From: Sphingomonadales bacterium
GTDB taxonomy: Bacteria > Pseudomonadota > Alphaproteobacteria > Sphingomonadales > Sphingomonadaceae
Direction of reading: 5' to 3'
DNA: 8,917 nt
Assembly (NCBI GenBank): GCA_013298745.1
Contig: JAAFIT010000078.1
Coordinates: 1 to 8,917 of the forward strand
Positions 1-4,722 of this stretch are shown here, piece after piece. How positions within the stretch are numbered: the stretch's first letter is position 1; every line of letters begins with the position of its first letter. The position numbers were made by a program, and so were the translations under genes. The notes beneath the pieces are model-generated. The model worked only from the letters and a program-made list of their open reading frames with translations, searched no databases and was not told the origin of the DNA.

Positions 1-702
1 CGCGTTGAAGCAGGCGGCAAGCTGCTTCGGGTTCGAGCCGGTGTGCATGACGGTGTAAACCGCCATCAACGTGTCGCCGGCGCGCATCGGCCCACCGTGC
101 AGACGCGCCGCCGCTTCCTCGGGCTGACCGACTTTGCCCATCGCCACCTCGGCAACTAGGCGCGGAAGCCACCAGTCGTAGGGCATGGGGATCAGCACGA
201 GGACAAATAGAACCCAGCCTACGATCGTCCCCTTGACCGCTATCGACTGACGGAAGCGGATCTCCTCGTTCAGCGCAGCGCGCCTTTCTCGGCTCAGTCT
301 TGTGTGGCCATGAACGTCCGCAAACTCCTCGGTAATGCCCGGAGGTGTTGGCGGCGGCGTAGCAGGCGCTCGCGCAGACGCGGCCTCTCTCGCGCGCTGA
401 CTTTCCAGGCGCTCCTGCTCGCGGCGCTCGTCAAGCTCCCGGTTAAGCTTCTTCCAGTCAATTTTGCCCTCGCTCGATTTCGGCGAGGAGGTCTGGCTGG
501 CCGCTTTCTTCAGCCGGTCGATTTCGGCCTGGGCGGCGGTGAGCTGGCTGTTGAGGAGCGCGCTCGTGTCTGCGGCGGTCAGCCCGGTGTTGATCAGGGT
601 CGTTGCCGCCGCTGTCATGCTGACCTGGCGCTTCTTCGCCAGGGCGCGGACGGATGCCATCAACTCGGGTGAAAGGCGTAGACTGAGCAGTTCGGTGGCC
701 AT
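1..702 (-). CDS. RHH-like N-terminus plus coiled coil plus TM segment, partial at 3' end
   Basis: An open frame of 234 codons without a stop runs off the left edge, so the C-terminus is missing. The start is well supported: AAGGAGG lies 9 bases before the ATG at 702. A closer ATG (4 bases after the SD) runs into a stop after 15 codons. Residues about 4-42 look like a ribbon-helix-helix unit: a short strand (LLSLRLS), a helix starting PELMASVRAL, then a second helix. Residues 46-68 and 84-110 are charged, heptad-like helix suggesting a coiled coil. Residues 112-121 are Pro-rich. Residues about 155-172 form one hydrophobic membrane segment, followed by WWLPRLVAEVA and a Cys at 231. The C-terminal part recalls DUF6118-type proteins of alphaproteobacterial conjugative regions (Trp/Pro after the TM, an N..L..AC pattern), but that is recollection, not a search. 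It is probably an accessory protein of transfer or element maintenance. Confidence 0.75.
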   Translation of the reverse strand, partial: MATELLSLRLSPELMASVRALAKKRQVSMTAAATTLINTGLTAADTSALLNSQLTAAQAEIDRLKKAASQTSSPKSSEGKIDWKKLNRELDERREQERLESQRAREAASARAPATPPPTPPGITEEFADVHGHTRLSRERRAALNEEIRFRQSIAVKGTIVGWVLFVLVLIPMPYDWWLPRLVAEVAMGKVGQPEEAAARLHGGPMRAGDTLMAVYTVMHTGSNPKQLAACFNA

Positions 703-961
703 CGCATGGTTCCTCCTTGGGGTTTGCGGCCAGGGTCGTCAGATGCAGTGTGAGGACGCGCAGTTCGGCCAGCAGCGCAGCCAGTTCAGCTTCGGGGCAT
801 GGCGGCGCGTTCGGCGATGCAGCGGCAAGATCAGCTTCGAGGAGCGCCACCAGATGGCAGCTCAGCGATCGGCCGAGCGATGCGGCGCGTGCCTTCACGC
901 GGACTACCAATGCCCGGTCGAGATAGGCTGTCGCCTGTGTCATGGCCGGGTCACGCGGCAT
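458..961 (-). CDS. small RHH-like protein overlapping the next gene
   Basis: The frame reads 167 codons, from ATG at 961 to a stop at 458. The first ~87 residues look genuine. Residues about 7-45 (TAYLDRALVVRVKARAASLG, then a second helix) fit a ribbon-helix-helix or CopG/Arc-like fold, and residues 57-80 form a Leu-rich helix. From about residue 88 the frame lies over the downstream membrane-protein gene in another phase. There it becomes Arg/Pro/Gln/His-rich, typical of an out-of-phase shadow. Either the protein really has this tail with a 245-base overlap, or a base is missing and the natural gene ends near 702. A weak AGGGG lies about 9 bases upstream of ATG 961. A second ATG at 943 has no SD. 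The start overlaps the end of the preceding gene by 11 bases, which suggests translational coupling. DNA binding is inferred, not shown. Confidence 0.6.
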   Translation of the reverse strand: MPRDPAMTQATAYLDRALVVRVKARAASLGRSLSCHLVALLEADLAAASPNAPPCPEAELAALLAELRVLTLHLTTLAANPKEEPCDGHRTAQSTPFTRVDGIRPRPGEEAPGQHDSGGNDPDQHRADRRRHERAPQQPAHRRPGRNRPAEESGQPDLLAEIERGQN

Positions 962-1385
962 GATAGGCGCCCCTGGCGGCCTCTATCGGCGGGCATTCCG
1001 GCACGGTCTGTGAAAGGTGCTGGTACTTCGGCGTTTGTCCTTCGACGGCAGCAAGGGACGATGACAAACTAGGGTGAAAGTAAGCTACTGTAAGACAGCC
1101 GTAGGACGAGCTTTGGAAATCGTCATACACCTGATTACGAAGCGAAATCAGCCTATTAGAAGCCGCTTGCCAAGCCTCATGTGTGCCCCCGTTCCCCATG
1201 GAATCCGTGAACTGAGCCTGCCATCGGGGAATTGCTTTGGCGGCTGATACGGTCTTTGCACAGACGACGCCGAAGGCGCTGAATTGGACCCAGCTGACCA
1301 GCGGGCGGTGCCAAATCGCCCGCTGGTGCTGCTCGTCGACGGCTCCAGGCACCGCAATACGCGGCGCCACTTCCACAGTCTGCAT
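951..1385 (-). CDS. hypothetical protein downstream of alpA
   Basis: This is a 144-residue protein I do not recognise. It starts 4 bases after the stop of the AlpA gene and its end overlaps the next start by 11 bases, so it sits as the second gene of a tight leftward operon. There is no clear Shine-Dalgarno, and translation probably depends on coupling to alpA. The sequence shows no signal peptide and no membrane segment. It has several Trp residues in the first half (positions about 25-55) and a central stretch (AWQAASNRLISLRNQVYDD) that looks helical. The Ser-rich C-terminal third looks poorly structured. An overlapping 91-codon frame on the same strand (1148-1423) starts inside alpA and looks less protein-like, so this frame is preferred. 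The position after AlpA suggests a role in element control, but nothing in the sequence tells what. Confidence 0.55.
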   Translation of the reverse strand: MQTVEVAPRIAVPGAVDEQHQRAIWHRPLVSWVQFSAFGVVCAKTVSAAKAIPRWQAQFTDSMGNGGTHEAWQAASNRLISLRNQVYDDFQSSSYGCLTVAYFHPSLSSSLAAVEGQTPKYQHLSQTVPECPPIEAARGAYHAA

Positions 1386-1389
1386 GGGC

Positions 1390-1590
1390 TCAAAAGTCCC
1401 GAAGCGGCAGTGAGCTCATCCAATCGTTGATGTCAGCTTCACGCCATCGGATCTGGCCGAGCCCTAACTTGACCGGCTTGGGAAACGTACCACCCTTGGA
1501 TCTGCGATAAAGGCTGGTGCGCGACCGGAAACCGGTCAGTTTCATGACTTCGCGCTGGGTCAGCAGGGCATTGCGCTTTTCGTCGTCCAT
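1390..1590 (-). CDS. alpA: AlpA-family helix-turn-helix regulator
   Basis: This 66-residue protein has the full AlpA pattern. LLTQREVMKLTGF at residues about 9-21 is the first half of a MerR-like winged HTH. SRTSLYRRSKGGTFPKPVKL follows, then GQIRWREADINDWM as the wing and last helix. Family members are DNA-binding proteins of phages and integrative elements that activate or assist excision, for example by inducing integrase or acting like Xis. I chose the ATG at 1590 because AAGGA lies 6 bases upstream. An in-frame ATG at 1620 would add 10 residues but has no SD and sits at the foot of a hairpin. The gene leads a compact leftward operon with three further genes, which points to a regulatory module of the element. 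Length and motif spacing are normal for the family. Confidence 0.9.
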   Translation of the reverse strand: MDDEKRNALLTQREVMKLTGFRSRTSLYRRSKGGTFPKPVKLGLGQIRWREADINDWMSSLPLRDF

Positions 1591-1592
1591 TT

Positions 1593-1617
1593 CGTGTCCT
1601 TCCATTCGAGGGACACG
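1593..1617 (-). promoter_or_regulatory. 5' UTR hairpin covering the alpA Shine-Dalgarno
   Basis: On the minus strand CGTGTCC (1617-1611) is perfectly complementary to GGACACG (1599-1593), with an 11-base loop. Three bases of the AAGGA ribosome site (GGA) are inside the right arm of the stem, and the ATG follows 2 bases after the stem. Folding would hide the SD. This makes translational control of AlpA possible, for example by upstream translation or RNA melting. The pairing is seen directly. The regulatory role is inference. Confidence 0.45.
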
Positions 1618-1641
1618 CATGGGACGCTAACTTTTGGGGGC

Positions 1642-1671
1642 GTTAAATCGTGATATGCCGACCCACGTCAA
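1642..1671 (-). promoter_or_regulatory. candidate sigma70-type promoter for the alpA operon
   Basis: On the minus strand TTGACG (1671-1666, 5 of 6 to the -35 consensus) is followed after 18 bases by TTTAAC (1647-1642, 4 of 6 to the -10 consensus). Transcription would start near 1635 and give a leader of about 45 bases containing the hairpin before the alpA start codon. No other convincing promoter was seen between the upstream gene's stop (1706) and alpA. Confidence 0.4.
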
Positions 1672-1705
1672 CTAAGGCCTGACAAAGGCACCGAATTGAA
1701 CATGA

Positions 1706-2785
1706 TCAATCCAAAGGGGCCAATCGACCCTCAGCGATCAGCTGCGACTCGGCATTTTTGATTGCCGATGCGATCGCTGTGTATTTTCCGCGAAAGGCAC
1801 TGGCTATCCAGTCGTCGGCAGGTTTGCCGGTTGTTGCGCCAAATTCCGCAATATCACCACGTCGAGCTGAATTGGACAGACTGTTGTCGACATACCCTTC
1901 GCGCCAAATCGCCGTTCTAGCTTCCGATGTAAGGTGATCGATTGCGAGGCCCGGTCCCTGTTGATTGAGAAACCGATAGGCGGTCATCAACGCCAACCTC
2001 GGCTTGCAAACACAGGCCGTCTTGAAGCCGTCGGGATATGCTCGGTCAACTATTGCGCGAAAGCGGTCCGGTGGCATGAAGAGGTAACTTGCCCAATCTC
2101 CGAAATTGGGGTGTGCGCTCCAGTCGGGGTAGTCGCCGGTCTCGGCTGTCAGAATCTCGACGGATGCCAGCGAACTCGGACCTTGGCCTTCCGGCTGGAC
2201 TTCGAGCGAAGCTGGCGGCTCTCGCTGCTGGACACGACGCCATTCGCAATCGTCGTAAAAGTAAGACTGGCGGGAGGAGGCAAAAAGGCTCCTTTCTCCA
2301 AACCATCGCCGCATGGCTGTGGGAGACAAAAACAAGATGCCGAATGGACGACCAAAGGCAGTCGAATTCACACGCCGCAGCCGCCTTTCATCGAGTTCGT
2401 CTTCGACGCTTCGCCAGCATTGCAATTCGCCGCTCGCCAGCAGGGCCATGGCGCGACGCCATTCAGCGTCCGGATTTGCATCCGGCACCTTTACGTCGTC
2501 AGTGCTGGCATTGAGCCAAGCCGCCTGGCCGGCACCGAGTATCGCCATTGCAACTGCCGCCCAGATAGCCCCGCCCAACAGATTCGATCCGCCGGTGCCC
2601 GCATCTGACGTCGCTACCACCAAAGCTGCATCGAACACCGCCGCCGTCGCCAGCAAGTAAGCCCCCGGCTTCAGCAAGGCTGACAACCGGATGGCGCGCT
2701 TCGCCTCGGACTCGAAGTCAGCAACGCTTGCCTCCCCGCCGCGGAGCAGGGATAGTGGTCGGAGATTGGCGACCGTGGGCTGCAT
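1706..2785 (-). CDS. two-TM membrane protein of unknown function (element cargo)
   Basis: This is a 359-residue protein of unrecognised family. Two hydrophobic segments are visible, at residues about 40-59 and 68-91, forming a short hairpin in the membrane. A short N-terminal part precedes them, and a soluble part of roughly 265 residues follows. The soluble part is rich in Trp, Arg and acidic residues and shows no nuclease, protease, NTPase or TIR motif that I can recognise. It is the last gene before the att scar, a usual place for cargo in integrated elements. There is no clear SD at the ATG (2785). A TATATT sequence 8 bases before it suggests a nearly leaderless message. Base composition seems less GC-rich than the chromosomal genes on the right, consistent with transfer. 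The gene is likely real because the frame is long and the hydrophobic pattern is coherent. Confidence 0.75.
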   Translation of the reverse strand: MQPTVANLRPLSLLRGGEASVADFESEAKRAIRLSALLKPGAYLLATAAVFDAALVVATSDAGTGGSNLLGGAIWAAVAMAILGAGQAAWLNASTDDVKVPDANPDAEWRRAMALLASGELQCWRSVEDELDERRLRRVNSTAFGRPFGILFLSPTAMRRWFGERSLFASSRQSYFYDDCEWRRVQQREPPASLEVQPEGQGPSSLASVEILTAETGDYPDWSAHPNFGDWASYLFMPPDRFRAIVDRAYPDGFKTACVCKPRLALMTAYRFLNQQGPGLAIDHLTSEARTAIWREGYVDNSLSNSARRGDIAEFGATTGKPADDWIASAFRGKYTAIASAIKNAESQLIAEGRLAPLD

Positions 2786-2793
2786 GCATCCAT

Positions 2794-2799
2794 AATATA
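2794..2799 (-). promoter_or_regulatory. possible -10 element of the two-TM gene
   Basis: The minus strand reads TATATT at 2799-2794, close to TATAAT. A transcript would begin about 6-8 bases later, at or just before the ATG at 2785, so the message would be leaderless or nearly so. No good -35 sequence was found at 16-18 bases, so this is weak. Confidence 0.25.
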
Positions 2800-2866
2800 C
2801 CGAATGGATCAGTTCTTAAAGCCGCCACAGAGGAGCCAAAAAGACACCGTAACGGACAGTTGGCAT

Positions 2867-2883
2867 TCGATTCGTCGAATCGA
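2867..2883. repeat. 17-base palindrome near the att site
   Basis: TCGATTCG (2867-2874), one T, then CGAATCGA (2876-2883) form a perfect inverted repeat in a non-coding AT-rich stretch. The one-base centre is too small for an RNA loop, so a dimeric DNA-binding protein site (Xis or AlpA-like, or an operator) is more likely than a terminator. It lies about 80 bases inside the tRNA scar. Confidence 0.55.
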
Positions 2884-2887
2884 CAAG

Positions 2888-2910
2888 TGTGGGTAAGATT
2901 GTGGGAAAGA
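2888..2910 (+). repeat. pair of 11-base direct repeats (candidate integrase arm sites)
   Basis: TGTGGGTAAGA (2888-2898) and TGTGGGAAAGA (2900-2910) match at 10 of 11 positions and are spaced 12 bases apart. Tyrosine integrases of tRNA-targeting elements bind short direct repeats, the arm-type sites, placed some tens of bases inside the element from the core. These lie about 50-75 bases from the tRNA remnant. The repeats are seen directly. Their role is inferred. Confidence 0.45.
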
Positions 2911-2960
2911 AAGCCAATATTTCTTCTACATCCTCTTGATTTTATAGCATTTTACAACAG

Positions 2961-2983
2961 TTCGAATCCCTCCGACTCCGCCA
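2961..2983 (+). other. att site: 3' remnant of a tRNA gene, probably tRNA-Ser
   Basis: The bases read as the end of a tRNA: T loop TTCGAAT (2961-2967), 3' T-stem CCCTC (2968-2972), 3' acceptor strand CGACTCC (2973-2979), discriminator G (2980) and CCA (2981-2983). The 5' half is missing: the bases before the loop (AACAG) do not pair with CCCTC, and no D or anticodon arm precedes it. A G discriminator with a GGAG-type acceptor start (GGAGTCG expected) fits serine tRNAs. This is what remains on the far side of an element that recombined in the T-loop region of the tRNA gene. The rebuilt full tRNA should lie at the other end of the element, to the left of this window. Confidence 0.8.
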
Positions 2984-3103
2984 CTTTCCTTTCAGCCGTA
3001 TCGAAGCCTCCGTCTGGCAAGAATGGAGCGCCGCCAATCCTTTCGAGATCGCTGCGGCAATTCGACCTTGCCGTTGCGTGGGCTTTGCAGTTCAGTCCCA
3101 GCC

Positions 3104-3814
3104 ATGACGGACTCGTTCATCGATGCGGCATCGCTTGCCGAGCGGTTGTTGGCGTTGCCGCCGCGGCCCTTGCTGGTGGGGCTTACCGGCTCGGTTGCCG
3201 TAGGGAAAACCTGGCTTGCCGAGGCGATTGCAACAGCGCTACCGCCCGGCAACCGCGTCGCCATTGTTTCGACCGACGGGTTCCTCATGCCTAATGCCGT
3301 TCTGGAGGCGCGTGGCCTCGTGCTGCGCAAGGGCTTTCCCGAAAGCTATGATGCCGACACAATGATCGGGACATTGGCCGCTTTGCGCACAGGGGCGGCG
3401 GCGGTCCCGGTACACAGTCATGTCACCTATGACATCGACCCGGCATTGACCCGCAGTGTCGGCCCGGCGGACATCGTCATCGTCGAAGGGCTGGGCCTTT
3501 CAGGCTTCCCCGATGGTCGCAGCGCCCGTGCAGCGCTAGACCTGCTGATCTATCTCGATGCCGATCCAGCCGATATCGAAAGCTGGTATGTCAGGCGCTT
3601 TCTTGGCCTGTGGCGCGCCGGTGCCGATGATCCGACATCCTTCTATCATCGCTTTTCCCAACTGGCCGAAGCCGATGTCGAGGCGCTGGCGCGCAGCACC
3701 TGGGATCGCATCAACCTCCCCAACCTTACAGGGCACATCCAACGGGCGCGCGAAACCGCCGATATTGTCTTGCACAAGGCCGCCGACCATCGTCTGGTGC
3801 TGATCAAATCATAG
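3104..3814 (+). CDS. short type I pantothenate kinase-like protein (CoaA family)
   Basis: This 236-residue P-loop kinase closely follows the bacterial type I pantothenate kinase, which phosphorylates pantothenate with ATP in the first step of CoA synthesis. Seen in order: Walker A GLTGSVAVGKT (26-36), STDGFLMPNAVLEARG (56-71) with the catalytic-type Asp at 58, RKGFPESYD (75-83), VPVHSHVTYD (101-110), IVIVEGLGL (124-132), the lid-region WYVRRFLGLW (161-170) and the C-terminal INLPNLTGHIQRARETADIVLHKAADH. The usual CoaA has about 310 residues, with roughly 70-90 ahead of the P-loop. Here only 25 precede it, and the segment after EGLGL is also shortened. The ATG at 3104 is preferred: the 27 residues added by ATG 3023 show no homology and neither start has a good SD. 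It is probably co-transcribed with the SDR gene 19 bases downstream. The substrate could be pantothenate or a different small alcohol. Confidence 0.85.
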   Translation: MTDSFIDAASLAERLLALPPRPLLVGLTGSVAVGKTWLAEAIATALPPGNRVAIVSTDGFLMPNAVLEARGLVLRKGFPESYDADTMIGTLAALRTGAAAVPVHSHVTYDIDPALTRSVGPADIVIVEGLGLSGFPDGRSARAALDLLIYLDADPADIESWYVRRFLGLWRAGADDPTSFYHRFSQLAEADVEALARSTWDRINLPNLTGHIQRARETADIVLHKAADHRLVLIKS

Positions 3815-3833
3815 ATCAGACGGGGAGGCAGAT

Positions 3834-4649
3834 ATGGGACGCATCATGGGCCGGGTGGCCTTTGTCACCGGAGCGGCAAGCGGCATCGGCCGGGCCGCAG
3901 CCATCGCCCTGGCGCGCGAGGGCGCCCAAGTGATGGTAACGGATATCGACGCCGAAGGCGGTCGCGAGACCAAGGCCATGATCGAAGCCGCCGGCGGCAC
4001 CGCGCAATTTCGCGGCCAGGATGTCACCGAGGAACCGCGCTGGGCCGAACTGATCGAGCGCACAATGACCCTGTTCGGGCGGCTCGACATTCTCGTCAAC
4101 AATGCCGGCATTGGCATCGGCGTGCCAATAACCGAGATGACACTGGAACAATGGAACCGCCAGCTCGCGATCAATATGACCGGTGTGTTTCTCGGCATGA
4201 AGCACGCTATCCCGGCGATGCGACAAGGCAAGCCGGAAGGCAGCTATCGTGGTGGCTCGATCATCAACATCTCGTCGGTGGCCGGGCTGGTCGGCTCGGC
4301 CGGGCTGACGGCCTATTCGGCAACCAAGGGCGGCGTGCGACTGTTTTCCAAGGCAGTGGCGATGGAATGTGCGGCGGCGGGCGATGGCATTCGCGTCAAT
4401 TCGGTGCATCCGGGCATTATCGATACCGCGATCTGGGGCAAGATCGACGCCGGCGGCATCATTTCTGCCAACATTCCGGCGGGCAGCAATATCAACCCTG
4501 TCGATGCCGTGGCGGCGGCCGGTACGCCGCTCGGTTTTGCCGGGCTGCCTTCCGATATTGCCGATGGCATCGTCTTCCTCGCTTCTGACGAATCGCGTTA
4601 CATAACGGGCAGCGAGCTTGTGATCGACGGTGGCTGGACGGCGCGATAG
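3834..4649 (+). CDS. SDR-family NAD(P)-dependent oxidoreductase
   Basis: This 271-residue classical short-chain dehydrogenase/reductase has all its signatures: the cofactor loop TGAASGIG (12-19), NNAG (89-92), the tetrad residues Asn114, Ser148, Tyr161 and Lys165 (YSATK at 161-165), the VHPG turn (191-194) and the C-terminal GSELVIDGGW. Asp37 at the end of the second strand favours NAD(H) over NADP(H). Cytosolic oxidation or reduction of an alcohol or ketone is expected. The pattern recalls hydroxysteroid or cyclic-alcohol dehydrogenases, but the substrate cannot be read from sequence. GGGGAGG 5 bases before ATG 3834 supports this start over the in-frame ATG at 3846. It follows the kinase gene by 19 bases, so the two likely form an operon. 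A longer loop at about residues 203-232 (Ala/Gly/Ile-rich) would form the substrate lid. Confidence 0.95.
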   Translation: MGRIMGRVAFVTGAASGIGRAAAIALAREGAQVMVTDIDAEGGRETKAMIEAAGGTAQFRGQDVTEEPRWAELIERTMTLFGRLDILVNNAGIGIGVPITEMTLEQWNRQLAINMTGVFLGMKHAIPAMRQGKPEGSYRGGSIINISSVAGLVGSAGLTAYSATKGGVRLFSKAVAMECAAAGDGIRVNSVHPGIIDTAIWGKIDAGGIISANIPAGSNINPVDAVAAAGTPLGFAGLPSDIADGIVFLASDESRYITGSELVIDGGWTAR

Positions 4650-4722
4650 GACAGTTCAGCCGCTATTCACGCATCGGGTGCGATTCTGGCATCACGCCCG
4701 CGATGGGTGAGGAGGACTTGCG

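Larger units (their letters stand above)
1..2983. mobile_element. right end of an integrated genomic element (tRNA-targeted)
   Basis: The stretch ends exactly at a tRNA 3'-end remnant (2961-2983). It contains an AlpA-type regulator, two RHH-like proteins and two proteins I cannot place, all transcribed away from the remnant into the element. To the right of the remnant the genes are housekeeping-like (CoaA-like kinase, SDR, RecQ). AlpA proteins are known as small excisionase or regulatory proteins of prophages and integrative elements, and tRNA 3' ends are the classic target of tyrosine integrases. No integrase, relaxase or type IV secretion gene is visible here, so whether this is an ICE, a mobilizable element, a prophage or a decayed island cannot be decided. 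The left boundary is outside the window. Confidence 0.7.
2786..3103. other. intergenic stretch holding the element/chromosome junction
   Basis: There is no convincing gene in these 318 bases. A frame crossing them on the plus strand (2728-3294) and one on the minus strand (2992-3330) overlap real genes and look like shadows. The left part is AT-rich and carries the palindrome, the direct repeats and the tRNA remnant. The right part (2984-3103) must hold the promoter of the kinase gene, but I could not pick out a reliable -35/-10 pair. Confidence 0.6.

Noticed and set aside
304..1072. Plus-strand open frames of 122, 202 and 69 codons over the element operon
   Set aside because: They are antisense to better-supported minus-strand genes, are Arg/Ala-rich with no recognisable domain, and have no good ribosome site. 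I read them as shadows of GC-rich coding DNA.
1934..2660. Several plus-strand frames opposite the two-TM protein gene
   Set aside because: They compete with a longer minus-strand frame that has a coherent membrane pattern. Their composition is shadow-like.
2961..2983. A complete tRNA gene
   Set aside because: Only the 3' third can be matched. The bases upstream do not form a T-stem partner, anticodon arm, D arm or acceptor 5' strand.
1..2983. CRISPR array or toxin-antitoxin pair
   Set aside because: No regularly spaced repeats were found. The RHH-like proteins resemble antitoxin DNA-binding domains, but neither adjacent gene looks like a toxin: one is unknown and the other is a long membrane protein.
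2728..3294. Plus-strand 188-codon frame across the att site
   Set aside because: It crosses the end of the cargo gene, the tRNA scar and the kinase P-loop region out of phase. No gene would be expected across this junction.
4672..4705. Hairpin between the SDR and glycine-zipper genes as a terminator
   Set aside because: CATCGGG and CCCGCGATG pair only with a two-base bulge and the loop is long. There is no T-tract, so it is not a convincing intrinsic terminator.
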